The notes under the pieces: model-generated
What the model was told of the DNA's origin: nothing
Database searches by the model: none
Seen by the model: the letters and a program-made list of their open reading frames with translations, nothing else
Translations under genes and position numbers: made by a program
Shown here: positions 1 through 11,691 of the stretch, one piece after another
Layout of the letters: each line of letters starts with the position of its first letter
Position numbering within the stretch: the stretch's first letter is position 1
NCBI RefSeq assembly: GCF_000004195.4
Contig: NC_030683.2
Location: 77,430,910-77,494,909 of the forward strand
DNA: 64,000 bases
Source of the DNA: Xenopus tropicalis
Taxonomy: Eukaryota; Chordata; Amphibia; Anura; Pipidae
Direction: 5' to 3'

Positions 1-620
1 TCAGATTTCCTAACGAATCAAGTTTCCAATAAGGTTAAGGTGAATAAAGGTAATCAGGTACCCACTTTTGTGACAGCATACAGTAATCAATTTTATAGGA
101 TCAGAGGTATTGTCAATAGTCTCATTCCGGTTCTAATTAATGATCCTGATTTAGCGAGGATTCTGCAAGGGGGATGTAGATTTGTGGCACGAAATGCCCC
201 TACTTTGGGCAATACTCTCTCCCCCACTTTATGGAGATCGCAACCAGTGAAAAATACTTGGTTAACTACTAAAGGGACCTATAGCTTCGGAGCATGTAAA
301 TGTGTGACCTGTGCTTATGTGAAATGGTCCACCAGTTTTCAAAGTTCAGTGACCGGGAGGTCGTTTGACATGCACTTTTATGCTAATTGTAATACACAGT
401 ATGTTGTTTATCTTCTAACTTGTTTAAATTGTATTGCTCAGTATGTTGGTTGCACGACTTGTTCCCTGAAAAACAGAATGCGTGAACACATCAGACATAT
501 TGTTTAAGTAATAATAGCAGTCCGGTAACCAGACACTTTACACAATGTTGTGAATCAAATGTATCTTTCCTAAATGGATATTTATTTAGGACACACGCTA
601 CCCTGCTGGCCTTAACTCTA
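1..620 (+). mobile_element. Penelope-like element, 3' end (GIY-YIG endonuclease part)
   Basis: The reading frame is open from base 1 to 507, so the element runs off the left edge. It encodes the end of a Penelope-like polyprotein: a Cys-containing linker (FGACKCVTCAYV) followed by a GIY-YIG-type nuclease core (YVVYLLTC, then QYVGCTT, then LKNRMREHI). After the stop at 507 the homology continues in another frame (VTRHFTQCCE), so the copy is frameshifted and dead. Penelope-like elements pair a reverse transcriptase with this nuclease; the RT part is not in the window. The 3' border is approximate. Confidence 0.75.
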
Positions 621-1269
621 TATTTGATATTAGCTGCCATGTCTAGTTCTGCAAACAGGTTAATACACATTTCATATTTAACAAATAAAAATGTTACTGG
701 AACCATATGAACCCCCAATATTCTATAACCTTTGGGGCAGTTTATCTGGTTTACCTCTGCATATCTAATAGCGCATTAATCAGTGACTACTTTTGTTCTC
801 CTGACGCCAATATAGATCTAGAGGTTCAGGTTCTCTTGCTTTTATAACATTACAAAGCTGAGCTTGCACATGCATCATTACAGAATTCTTATTAACCTTA
901 AATCCCTTCTTCTTAAATTAATTTTCTCAATTTAAAACATTTCCTCATGAAGTACCCTAATTTGTTACAGAAATGACAGGTAGTGTGTTTGTACAACTTC
1001 TACAGGCTGCTTCTGTAAATGCGTTACACCTTATAGCATAGACCATAGGTCCTGTATCTAAGTATTGAAATTTAATTACAAAAGCTTGTAACATTTCCTG
1101 GGGAGCTTGATCTTCTCTAGTACCTATAATAAGTCTATAATCTTGCTCAAATATAATCAAAAGGGGTAATCATCTATATAGGTTTTAAGATCATTAATCA
1201 CATCTAGATCAAGTACATTTTCCTCATTAATGATATAATTAAGCTGCAAAATCCTGTCCCGTCCTGTGC
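621..1269. other. Unassigned stretch, possible old minus-strand coding remnant
   Basis: No recognisable gene or repeat boundary. The minus strand holds a 67-codon open stretch (957-1160) and a nearby open stretch in another frame, without a motif I can name. It could be the remains of a retroelement split by the CR1 copy on its right, or chance. Confidence 0.25.
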
Positions 1270-3927
1270 CATGTATTACATTAAAAGCAAATATTAAGGA
1301 GGAAGTGATGGGGTTAACAGAGGGAGCTGAATCCTTATGGGTTGAGCTTCTCACAGATAGTAAATAATCTACCAAACTAATTGTAGGGGTATGCTATAGA
1401 CCCCCTAATGTAAGCAAAGAGGAGGAGGCCCAGCTCCTGTTGCAAATAGAAAAGGCTGCTAGTTTGGGGCAAGTGATAATAATGGGGGATTTTAATTACC
1501 CTGATATTGACTGGGGCAATAGTACTGCCAGGACACTAAATGGGAACAAGTTTATAAACTTGCTGCATGACAACTTTATGTCACAAGTTGTTGAGGAGCC
1601 AACCAGGAACCATGCTATACTAGATCTAGTGATCTCTAATGACCCAGAACGTATAGCAAATGTGCAAGTGGTTGAACCCCTGGGTAATAGTGACCATAAT
1701 GTTATTTCATTTGATGTTTGGTGCAGGAAACAAATTTACACGGGGGCAACAAAGACACTGAATTTTAGGAAGGCAAATTTTAGCTCCTTAAGGGCAGCGC
1801 TTCAGGGCATAGATTGGGGCATTAGGTTTTCTGATAAAAACACAGAGCAGAAATGGTTGTCATTTAAAATTATATTAAATCATTACTGTTCTCAATTTAT
1901 TCCATTAATAAGAAAAAGTAGAAGTGTTAAGAATCAACCTATGTGGCTTAACTCTGAGGTAAAGAAGTTAATAGGGAAAAAAAGGAAAGCTTTTAAGAAA
2001 TATAAGTCAGAGGGGACAGTAGCTGCGTTTAATGATTATAAACACTATAACAAGTGTTGTAAAACAGCAATCCGGAAGGCAAAGATAGAAAATGAGGAGC
2101 GCATCGCGGCCGAGGCCAAGACTAACCCCAAAAAGTTTTTTAAGTATATTAATAGTAAAAAGATGCAGGTTGAGGGTGTAGTCCCATTGAGTTATAATAA
2201 CAATATGGTTACAGCGAATACAGAAAAGGCAGATGTGCTTAACCAGTTCTTTTCTTCTGTGTATACAGTAGAGGAGCCAGTGGGCCAAGTCCCACCCAAT
2301 AGCTGCACTGTTGCCTCAGCTCCAACTACACAGTGGTTGGCACAGGATATGGTGCTTAAAGGGTTACACACGATAAATGTAAACAAGGCACCTGGGCCAG
2401 ATGGAATACACCCTCGGGTACTGAGAGAGCTAGGGGCAGAATTGCAGTGGCCCTTGTTTCTGATATTCTCAGACTCTCTTTCATCAGGTATGGTACCTAG
2501 GGATTGGAAGAAGGCGAATGTCATTCCCATATTTAAAAAGGGAGTAAGATCTCAGCCTGGCAATTATAGGCCTGTAAGTTTGACATCCGTGGTGGGCTTG
2601 TTGAAGGCTTGTTAAGGGATCACATTCAAAATTATGTAGTGGAGAATGCCATTATGAGCAGTAATCAGCATGGCTTTATGAAGGACAGGTCATGTCAGAC
2701 CAATTTAATTGCTTTTTATGATGAGGTAAGTAAGAAGCTGGACAGTGGGGATGCAGTAGATATAATCTATTTGGATTTTGCCAAAGCATTTGATACCGTT
2801 CCCCACAAACGACTGCTTTCTAAACTAAGGTCTATTGGTCTTAGTGAAGTCGTTTGCACATGGATAGAAAACTGGCTACAGAATTGGGTACAGAGGGTGG
2901 TTGTTAATGGTACATTCTCTACTTGGAGTAAGGTTCTCAGTGGGGTCCCTCAGGGTTCTGTACTGGGGCCACTTTTGTTTAATTTGTTCATAAATGACTT
3001 GGGGGAGGGTATTATGAGTAATGTATCAGTGTTTGCAGATGACACAAAACTCTGCAGACCAGTCAATTCTATCCAGGATGTGACATCCCTGCAGCAGGAT
3101 CTTGACCAACTGGCAATCTGGGCAGCTAAGTGGCAGATGAGATTTAATGTGGATAAATGTAAGGTTATGCACCTGGGATGTAAAAATATGCAAGCCCCGT
3201 ATACCCTTAATGGGACTGCACTAGGCAAATCCCTAATGGAGAAGGACCTTGGAGTCCTTGTAGATAATAAACTTGGCTGTAGCAAGCAATGCCAGGCAGC
3301 AGCTGCAAGGGCAAACAAGGTTTTGAGCTGTATTAAAAGGGGTATAGATTCACGGGAGGAGGGGGTAATTCTTCCCCTTTACAGAGCGCTGGTAAGGCCC
3401 CATCTAGAATATACTGTTCAGTTTTGGTCTCCAGTGCTCAAACGGGACATTATTGAGTTAGAGAGGGTCCAGAGAAGGTTTTTATTTACCAGTAGGTCCT
3501 TCCAACGGACACGAGGGCACCCACTTCGTTTAGAAGAAGGGAGGTTCCATTTAAACATTCGGAAAGGATTTTTTACTGTGAGAGCTGTGAAGTTGTGGAA
3601 TTCCCTCCCCGAATCAGTCGTGCTGGCTGATACATTATATAACTTTAAGAAGGGTCTGGATGGATTCTTAGCAAGTGAGGGAATACAGGGTTATGGGAGA
3701 TAGCTCTTAGTACTAGTTGATCCAGGGACTGGTCCGATTGCCATCTTGGAGTCAGGAAGGAATTTTTTCCCCTCTGCGGCAAATTAGAGAGGCTTCAGAT
3801 GGGGTTTTTTGCCTTCCTCTGGATCAACTAGTAGTTAGGCAGGTTATATATAGGCATTATGGTTGAACTTGATGGACGTATGTCTTTTTTCAACCCAACT
3901 TACTATGTTACTATGTTACTATGTTAC
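1270..3927 (+). mobile_element. CR1 LINE copy, 5'-truncated, frameshifted (ORF2: endonuclease end + reverse transcriptase)
   Basis: ORF2 of a CR1 non-LTR retrotransposon. From about 1270 the frame reads the end of the APE endonuclease (ESLWVEL, then [11 protein letters not shown], then GNSDHNVISF), followed by a linker and a reverse transcriptase with [28 protein letters not shown] and FADDT. Defects visible: a stop near 1366; a 1-base deletion around 2600 that shifts the frame between 1440-2615 and 2609-3703; and an in-frame deletion of roughly 50 residues after ELERVQRR at about 3475 compared with the copy at 29.2-30.2 kb. The 3' UTR at 3704-3890 ends in a short tandem of ttactatg units, as CR1 tails do. 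Not functional. Confidence 0.9.
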
Positions 3928-4371
3928 ATTGCTATCTATATAAGTGTCTGGAGAACTTACAGGTGATAATAACCTCTGGCAAATACGTGCTGGCACCCAA
4001 AGTTTAAACTCTTTATTCTTCTGTTCCTAACTTAACATATAGTTAAATGTGGGACTCAAATAAATCAGAAATCATTAAGACATTTAATTTTGGGTTAAAC
4101 TGTGGAATATTTTCCACAATTTTGAACAACTGTTTGTTAATTTTTAATAGCATTTTTGCCCTGTCATAATCTAATAACACTGAGATTTGGAACAAACTGT
4201 TCCTTTATAACAACAGAAACCTAATTACTACATTGCAAAATTTATTCCATATCTGACAGTCAATCTCTTTAGCCAGACAGTTAGTGCTAACCATTTCACA
4301 TTCTAATCTTTCCTCATCTGGAGCAGTAATCTTTTCTGCATTATTTTCCTTCCTATTTCAGCATATTAACA
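3928..4371. other. No gene recognised
   Basis: AT-rich sequence between a CR1 tail and a MITE. The minus strand has an open stretch of about 55 codons (around 4010-4180), of uncertain meaning; it may belong with the unassigned stretch left of the CR1 copy. Confidence 0.3.
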
Positions 4372-4375
4372 TTAA

Positions 4376-4800
4376 AGGAGAAGGAAAGGCTTATAAAGAG
4401 TTAATCTCAAGCTGCATGCATACCATCAATTCTCTCAATAGTGCCCTTAAGTCTCCCCATATTTCACCTATTCAGATAAGCTGTGTAAAGCAAGTTCCCA
4501 TAATGCCTCGCTCCTGCACCGAGACCCAGACCAGTGTTTATGCTCAGTTTGTAAGACTATGAGGAAGCTTCCTGCTGATTGTCTCAGATCCACATTCTTA
4601 AGGGGGGGGGGAGAGTTCTTAGCATTCTTGAGGGAGGGAGGAGCAGGAGAGGGGAGAGAGCTGCATGTCTCTGGCACAGAAAAACAGACACAACAAACTT
4701 TTTGCAGAGAACTCAGTGCAGTGTTTCTGTGAGTGCTTATGGCTGTATTTACACAGACCTTTCTGATAAAGCTCACTTAGTTTTTACCTTTTTTTCTCTT
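4376..4800. repeat. MITE with AGGAGAAGGAAAGGC-type termini, TTAA flanks
   Basis: Starts attaAAGGAGAAGGAAAGGC and ends TTACC..TTTCTCTTttaa, roughly inverted termini flanked by TTAA. Two more members are at 28904-29158 and 49635-50094. They share a right end (tttctgataaagctTacttagtttttacctttcc). No coding capacity. Confidence 0.7.
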
Positions 4801-4924
4801 TTAAATGTTTTTACCATTATCATACCATTGTTAATCTTGTGTTTCATCTTGGAAAAATGATGATGTCCATCTAACTTTAAATTTGTCTCCACACAGCTCT
4901 GACCATATATCCACCTCAGACATA

Positions 4925-5240
4925 CTGTATATACTCGAGTATAAGCCGATCCGAATATAAGCCGAGGTACCTAATTTTACCTAAGAAAACTGGAAAAACT
5001 TATTGACTCGAGTATAAGCCTAGGCATCAATTTCTTTTAACACACCTGCACAAAACGCTACCATCATCATGGAAGATAGAGAAAACATTGCAGATGAAAA
5101 AATAATATATTAATAAAATAGATAAATAAATTGGGCATTTTCTCCACCTGTGTATTTCGGCCAGCTGAGAAGCATCCAGAACCACCCTTGAGTTTGGCAA
5201 AACAACATACAGTATATCCAGTCTCTCAAACACTCAAAAT
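4925..5240. repeat. Repeat with TACTCGAGTATAAGCC motifs
   Basis: Contains the short motif actcgagtataagcc twice (about 4934 and 5006) plus a degenerate copy between them. I take this as a MITE-type repeat fragment. Borders are uncertain. Confidence 0.45.
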
Positions 5241-5735
5241 GACCAGCCATAAGAAAACTGGCTTGTGTTAAGCCACCTTAGTTTGTGCAACATTATTGTA
5301 TTTAATTAGCCCTGGTAATGCAAAGACTTTAGATCAGTGTCTGTTTTTAGCACTTGAAGAAGGGGGCAAAAATTGGAAAGCAGTGCACACGTTATCCTAT
5401 ACTCATAGTAACACATATCGATCATAGTTCCTATTTAACCCATTAGGAACTAAATTATTTAAGGGCGTTATCAGCCATACTTCCCTCTTTCTTAGTAATA
5501 ATTCACTGTCAACCCTTACCTAAGAGGGAGGACATTTTCCAAAAATCATGAACCTTAAGTCTGAGGCAGGAGGTCTAAGTGAGCAGCTGTCAGCCTGTGT
5601 GTATCAGTCTATGTGTGTCAGTCTGTGTATTCCTGCTGCCTAAGGGCCTGTCTCTGTGGCTAAACTCAAAATATCAAAGCAAACAACTTTATATGCCCTT
5701 ACCTTGTAGTTGACCCATGTTGCAAGTAGCAAAGG
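5241..5735. other. No feature recognised
   Basis: Unique-looking non-coding sequence with a weak tgtgtcagtctgtg simple repeat near 5590-5630. No gene or transposon seen. Confidence 0.4.
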
Positions 5736-6185
5736 CAGCGCATGCATGCACGTTTCCAGCACCGGGCATCCGATGGGTATGTTCATCCATTTATGCAGGT
5801 ATCCAGCATCGGGCATCCGTCGCTTTTACCCCCAAGAATTGAGTACTGAGTTTAAGTGATCCAGCACCTCTCCAGCAACTTACTCCATTTCAGTCATCCA
5901 GTACCTTTCCAGCCATCGGACGCAAACGCATGCACGTATCCAGCACCGGGCAGCCGCCGAGCACACACGTCACATGGGCCACAACACCCCCCCCCCATAT
6001 GTGCCATGGATGCCCGGTGCTGGATACGTTCGCTATGCGCTATCTGCTGATGCCGGATATCTTTGCTTCCTCCGCAGGAAATGTACATCACAGGGGGGGG
6101 GCATGGATTCGCGGCAAATTTCCGCATTTCGGCATTGGTGGATTTTTTTACAAAATGGGCAACAAAATTTGCAGCGTGTCCAAAA
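5736..6185. repeat. Degenerate tandem repeat built on 'ccagcaccgggcatcc'
   Basis: The phrase ccagca(c/t)cgggcatcc and variants recur around 5755, 5800, 5938 and in inverted form near 6011. The block is GC-rich and CpG-rich compared with its surroundings. The open frames over it are low-complexity and I do not call them genes. Confidence 0.5.
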
Positions 6186-6390
6186 ATTGATGCCTGTGGC
6201 AAAAGAATTGTCGTGCGTCAAAAAGAATTGTCTCTCTTATCAAAAGAATTGTCTTTCATGTCAAAAAGAATTGTCTCATGCCAAAAAGAATGGTCTCTCT
6301 CATCAAAAGAATTGTATCTTGCGTCAAAAGAATTGTCACGCGTCAAAAGAATTGTCGTTCACGTCAATTTTTTTTTTGACGCACAATATT
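6186..6390. repeat. Minisatellite, ~20-26-bp unit 'caaaagaattgtc'
   Basis: About nine imperfect tandem copies of (t)caaaaagaattgtc followed by a variable 5-12-base spacer. They end in a short inverted repeat (ttgacgtgaac / tttttgacgc). Overlapping open frames in all three + frames are a product of the repeat. Confidence 0.75.
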
Positions 6391-7050
6391 TTTGCCATTT
6401 CACTAAATCTTGTGGCAAAGTGAAGCGGAACAGATTCACTCATCACTACCTATAATACTTACACAAATGTCTTCTTTTACTCACAAAAACATCTGGAAGA
6501 TTCAGTTCAACTACACCCTCCTGCCCCCCTTTGAAGCTGGCAGAGTACATATATATGTATAGTGTCCATGTCAATAATCTGGGTGGATTGCCAAACTGTA
6601 ATATTTACTATATATTCACGAAATTTGAGTAAGTTCTATGGTCAATAGATACCACTCACCAGAGTGATATTTTAAGGATATTCAATGTGTGAAAATAATG
6701 TAACAGAAAAATACAAATTATAAAATATATAGCCAGTCAGATACATCATCGATAGCCTACCAAAACCATATACCATATGTATGAATATGATGTACAAAAA
6801 GTGTATTATGTGGATGAATGTGAGTGTGTGTCTTAGCTGTGTGTCTGTGTCTTAAATATATACCTCCTCAATGGGATACATTTTCCCCACCCTTATGCAT
6901 ACAGCATTTATATATATATAACCCTGCTATGTGAAGTATATACATTTGTTTACTTAATTGCTTATTAAGCAATAGTTTATATCAGAAGCAGTGCATTTTG
7001 AAATTTGTAATAAAACATTCAGATGTAGGTGTATTAGACATGTAAACTAT
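6391..7050. other. No gene; simple repeats only
   Basis: AT-rich sequence with a gtgtgtgt tract near 6822 and a (ta)n tract near 6910. Nothing else seen. Confidence 0.4.
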
Positions 7051-8441
7051 AGAAAACTATAAGCCTGTTAGTCTAACATCAGTAGTAGGAAAACTTTTGG
7101 AAGGGGTAATAAGGGATAGGGTACTTGAATACATTGCAGTTCACAATACTATAGGTTTGTGCCAGCATGGTTTTATGCGTAACAGATCTTGCCAGACTAA
7201 TTCAGTCGTCTTTTATGAGGAGGTGAACAGGAACCTCGATGCTGGAATGGCAGTTGATGTCATCTACTTGGACTTTGCTAAAGCTTTTGATACAGTACCT
7301 CACAGAAGGTTAATGATCAAATTGAGTAATATTGGCCTAGAACATAATATTTGTAATTGGATAGAGAACTGGCTGAAGGATAGATTACAAAGAGTGGTGG
7401 TAAATGGAACATTTTCTAATTGGACCAGTGTGGTTAGTGGAGTACCGCAGGGGTCAGTCCTTGGTCCTTTGCTTTTTAACTTGTTTATTAATGACCTGGA
7501 GGTGGGCATAGACAGTACTGTTTCTATTTTTGCCGATGACACTAAATTGTGCAAAACTATGGGGCTGATTTACTAAGACACAAATTCGAATCCGAATTGG
7601 AAAAATTCCGATTGGAAAACGAACATTTTGCGTCTTTTTCGTATTTTTTGCGATTTTTTTCGGCGCCTTTACGACTTTTCGGAAATTGTCGCGACTTTTT
7701 CATTACCAATACGATTTTCGCGAAAAAACGCGAGTTTTTCGTAGCCATTACGATTCGCTCGTATCTTGTTGCGACTTTTTCGTATTGAGCGCTCGTAAGC
7801 GGCAGGCGAAACTTTCAGACTTAGCAAGATTTTGGAAGCCTCCCATAGGACTCAATGGCACCCTGCAGCTCCAACCTGGCCCAAGAAAAATCACCATACT
7901 GAAGCTTGAATGAATCCGAACGCTACGAAAAAATCGCCATATTTTACGCAACATTCGGATGGCAACGAAAAAGTCGCGATAATTTTCCGAAAAAATCGCC
8001 AAATACCGATCATTACGAAAAAAACGCAATCGGACGCATTCGGTCAGTTCGTGAGTAAGTAAATGGGCCCCTATAAGTTCCATGCAGGATGCTGCTGCTT
8101 TGCAGAGCGATTTGACAAAATTGGAAAACTGGGCAGCAAACTGGAAAATGAGGTTCAATGTTGATAAGTGCAAAGTTATGCATTTTGGTAGAAATAATAT
8201 AAACGCGAACTATCTACTGAATGGTAGTGTGTTGGGGGTATCCTTAATGGAGAAGGATCTAGGGGTTTTTGTAGATAACAAGTTGTCTAATTCCAGGCAG
8301 TGTCATTCTGTGGCTACTAAAGCAAATAAAGTGCTGTCTTGTATAAAAAAAGGCATTGACTCAAGGGATGAGAACAAAATTTTGCCCCTTTATAGGTCCC
8401 TGGTAAGGCCTCACCTTGAGTATGCAGTGCAGTTTTGGGCC
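7051..8441 (+). mobile_element. CR1 LINE fragment (RT domain) split by a MITE
   Basis: Reads RT from [13 protein letters not shown] through [27 protein letters not shown] and [10 protein letters not shown], is interrupted at 7561-8071 by a MITE, and resumes with [17 protein letters not shown] to [10 protein letters not shown], where it is cut off. It belongs to the same young subfamily as the copies at 20.5, 29.2 and 34.7 kb. It is truncated at both ends and has no 3' tail. Confidence 0.9.
7561..8071. repeat. MITE inserted in CR1, 3-bp target duplication TAT
   Basis: 511 bp, starting GGGGCTGATTTACT and ending with the near inverse (AAATGGGCCCC). It is flanked by tat at 7558-7560 and 8072-8074. 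The uninterrupted target (gcaaaactataagttcc) is present in the CR1 copies near 22388, 29388 and 37948, so the borders are firm. Related elements are at 43348, 43683 and 50176. The interior is rich in cgaa/ttcg words. Confidence 0.85.
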
Positions 8442-8660
8442 TGCAAGCTCCTTTACTTCTTTCCATTAGAGCTGCTGGTCTTAGGTAAGCAAGCAATTAG
8501 CTAGAGCTCAGCGCACTGCAAATCATAGTCCAAACACATACCTTATGTATTGCTTATTATACCAGCCTGTTATCAGGCCCCTGAAAAGTCACCATATCGC
8601 AGAACACTAGGTTCCTATCCCAGACAGACAGGCCTCACAAGCTTACTGTAAACAATTGCA

Positions 8661-8827
8661 CTTACCTCCCAACATTTGAAAAATGCAAAAAGGGACAAAA
8701 AGAAATAGCATTCAGTGCAGGAGATCAAAGGGAAATTAAGGACTTTTCAATAAGAATCCAGGACTGTGGGCTGAGATGTCAAAATCAGGACTGTCCCACG
8801 AATATGAGGGCAGTTGGAAGGTATGCA
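8661..8827. repeat. Short inverted-repeat element (CTCCCAAC termini)
   Basis: About 165 bp with termini ttacctcccaac and gttggaaggtatg as an inverted pair. Non-coding. Confidence 0.5.
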
Positions 8828-8872
8828 TTTACCTGAGGCCCCTATAACAGTATTTTGGGCTGCTGAGTTTTA

Positions 8873-9190
8873 GGGCTCTGGCACACGGGGAGATTAGTCG
8901 CCCGCAACAAATCTCCTGTGTCTCGGGCAACTAATCTCCCCAAAATGCCATCCCACCGGCGAAAATGTAAATCGCCGGAGGCATGGCAAACGCAGCAGCA
9001 CGATTTCAATGAAATCGCGCAAGTTTCCTCTCGAGGCAACGTGCGCGATTTCAGTGAAATCGCGCCGCCGCCTATGCCATCCCATTGCCGATTTACATTT
9101 TCGCCGGTGGGATGGCAATCCAGGGAGATTAGTCGCCCGCGAACAGGGAGTTTTGTCGCGGGCGACTAATTTCCCCGTGTGCCAGGGCCC
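8873..9190. repeat. MITE, GGGCTCTGGCACACGGGGAG termini, TTA target duplication
   Basis: 318 bp with inverted termini (gggctctggcacacgggga / tccccgtgtgccagggccc) and TTA on both sides (8870-8872, 9191-9193). The interior has further inverted blocks such as ctgatttca-type and catcccaccggcgaaaatg. The 3-bp TTA duplication fits PIF/Harbinger-type transposition. Another copy is at 12225. Confidence 0.85.
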
Positions 9191-9780
9191 TTAAAGTGGG
9201 CATGACTGACGCCATTTATAACTGCTGGGAGCTGCACAGTCAGATGAATCACCTAATTATTACTCAACTGGGAGCTGCTCTCAGCTGGTGTCTGCACAGA
9301 CAGGTAACCAAAAGGAGCTGCTGAGGTTAAAGAATACCCCAACCTTGGGAAAGTCTATTGAGGGAGGCAGTGGGCGCTGAGCATAAACCTTTAACTTATT
9401 AAATGAAACATATTTCCCCTGAAATTGGGAACAAAGAAAACAAAAAAAGTAAAAGGAGGCAGTAAGGCCCCTAAATAATTATGCCTAATTACTGACTGAC
9501 CCTAATCTAACTGCCACCTCCCTCTCCCATCCATAAAAATAAAGGGGGGTGTAGGGGTCATATACACCACTTTTGTTGGATGCCTTTTGGGTACCAGCCC
9601 CTAGGACATTGTATGGGAAGGCCTAATTTAGCGAATTGCATGTTTTTTTGCGCATCAATTTTAACGCAAAAAAGCATGCAATAAGCGTTATCGCACTTTA
9701 TTGAATCAACCCTAATGTGTTAGCACTGAGCACATATAGATCTACGGGTCTGTAACAATATGAAACTTTTACTTTTAGCT
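9191..9780. other. No gene; short repeat fragment inside
   Basis: Contains a MITE-like fragment around 9625-9712 with the palindromic stretch gcaaaaaagcatgcaataagcg; the same fragment appears again at 61021-61075. The rest is unassigned. Confidence 0.45.
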
Positions 9781-10060
9781 CACAGGGTGGTTCACCTTTA
9801 AGTTTGGTTCATACTTTTAGCGTGTTATAGAATGCCCGATTCTTAGCACCTTTTCAACTGGTCTTCAGTATTTTTAATATTTGCCTTTCTGTTCTGACTC
9901 TTTCCAGCTTTCAAATGGGGGTCACTGACAGCTAAAAATGTTATTGTTATTGCAGAAAAGTGAAAGCCTTAATGTGAGTTTCCATTTAACAATCTTAATA
10001 CTTTTCCTGCTATCTATTTACACTTCTATCAACCACCTTGATAATTACCCTGGCTCTCCT
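9781..10060. repeat. Interspersed repeat fragment (ggtggttcacctttaag type)
   Basis: Begins cagggtggttcacctttaagtt and includes gctttcaaatgggggtcactgac. From memory this resembles a common Xenopus MITE family. Truncated, non-coding. Confidence 0.45.
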
Positions 10061-10261
10061 TTTGCCTTAAAGTGGACCTGTCACCCAGGCATAAAAGTTG
10101 TATAATAAAAGCCCTTTTCAAATTAAACATGAAACCCAAACTCATTTTTAATGAACACGTCAATACCCATTATAAAAGTATTTAAAAATCCCAGCTGTCA
10201 ATCACATATTGCCTGCCCAGGGCAGACAGTTACTTTCACTTTCATTTCAGAACTTTTTAGA

Positions 10262-11659
10262 ACTTGTATTAAGGGCATCCCAGTGGGACAATTTTACAAA
10301 GGAGTATACGTAGACAGTGGGGTGTATTATTACAGGACCCAGTACTACTGTAAGTAATACCCTAGATAAGAAACCCCTATTTGTGTTTAGGAAAGGGAGG
10401 AATATAGCCTCCTGGATTTCTAAGAGTTTATATACTACTGAGTGCAATGAACATGGGGCGGCATGGTTATGTTACAAGGGCACTTATAGATGTGGTAGGA
10501 GTAGATGCAAAGCCTGTAGTATCATTAAGGTTTCTAAGACTTTCACATGCACCAGCAGTGGGCACACTTATAAAATCCCACAATATTTTAATTGCCAATC
10601 AAGGGGTATAGTTTATTTAGCAACGTGTGAATGTGGGGCCCAGTATGTTGGTAAGACCATTCGGAGGGCTGGTCCTAGGTTTCTCAAACACATGTCTGCC
10701 ATCGAACGAAATGATACGAGATCTGCCATAGCAAAACATGTTATTGAGACACATGCCAGTAGGAGTGCAGTAACTTTTCAGGTTATAGAAAAGCCTAAAT
10801 GGAATATTAGGAAGGGTAATCAGGAGATCAAACTATCTGCGAAAGAGTTATATTTGATTTACCATCTTCAGTCTGTGGAGCAGTATGGTGGCCTTCTTAA
10901 TAGGGAATGGGAAGTCTCTTGCTATTGCTAATTGCCAATTGGCGAATTAACGGGACGGTGGACTTGTGGATTATTTAAGCTATATAAACTAGATCAATTA
11001 CTTGTTAGTGTACGTGGTTGGAAAATGCGTTATAATCTACCTGTATATATGTGCACACATAATTTGTTTTGGAATTATAAATTGTAATTGTAAAATAGTG
11101 TACAACGGATCATGTGAGCCATAAATAAATAAGCTAGACATAAGGTATATTATGAAGTATGCTCACTCAATTACCAGGTTAAATAAAACGAGAACATAAA
11201 ATTAATACATAAAATGGTTAGCATATTCTATGTGAATTTCATTTAATTTGCAATTTATGTGGATTATGGCTTTTTTGGACTTGACCTATATCATATCATG
11301 TATGACAGTTTATGTTGTTTTTAATCTTTTTATTCACTGTATAATTTATTGCTACACGTATCGGGTTAACACTTGATGTGGGTGTGCCCAGGTGTGCATT
11401 TAAATGTTTGATGATTGGGGGGCACTTTAGCAGCTTCTGATGACGTGTCGAGAAGCCATGAAACGCGTAAAGCTGGATGTCTAGCTCTCTGTGATGCTTT
11501 TAAATGAATTAATAAAAGTGACTTTTTACTTTATTTGGAATCCCAGTACTCCGTCCATATTTTTGATGAATTACGCCTGGATTGGGGGTCTTTGGTGACG
11601 CAACAGCACGGGCTCCAGATGCAGTTGGTCCGGTGAGTGCTCCCCTTTAATACTGTATT
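10262..11659 (+). mobile_element. Penelope-like element, 5'-truncated, with GIY-YIG domain
   Basis: The coding end (10317-10931 in the open frame; homology begins near 10262 in another frame) shows FVFRKGRNI, a Cys-rich linker CGRSRCKACSII, then GIVYLATC and AQYVGKT with a downstream RFLKH, i.e. a GIY-YIG nuclease tail of a Penelope-like polyprotein. Only a few residues of the preceding RT end remain. It is flanked by a 14-base direct repeat (cagaactttttaga at 10248-10261 and the one-mismatch copy at 11660-11673) that matches the MITE target, so the insertion borders are well defined. The 728-bp 3' UTR carries a hammerhead-like motif. Confidence 0.85.
11431..11475 (+). ncRNA. Hammerhead-ribozyme-like motif in Penelope 3' UTR
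   Basis: Order seen: CAGCTT (11431-11436), core CTGATGA (11437-11443), a short hairpin (11444-11459), GAA, then ACGCGT (11463-11468), A11469, and AAGCTG (11470-11475), which pairs perfectly with CAGCTT as stem I. Penelope-like elements are known to carry hammerheads with very short stem III. The weak point is stem II: the closing pair is C11444-U11459 and the rest is GUG/CAU with one G-U. Activity is doubtful; the architecture is clear. Confidence 0.5.
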
Positions 11660-11691
11660 CAGAATTTTTTAGATGTTGCTGCACTCATTAG

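Noticed and set aside
5856..6455. Overlapping open frames on both strands, up to 149 codons
   Set aside because: They arise from a CpG-rich degenerate repeat and a minisatellite; all frames are open alike and the peptides are repetitive.
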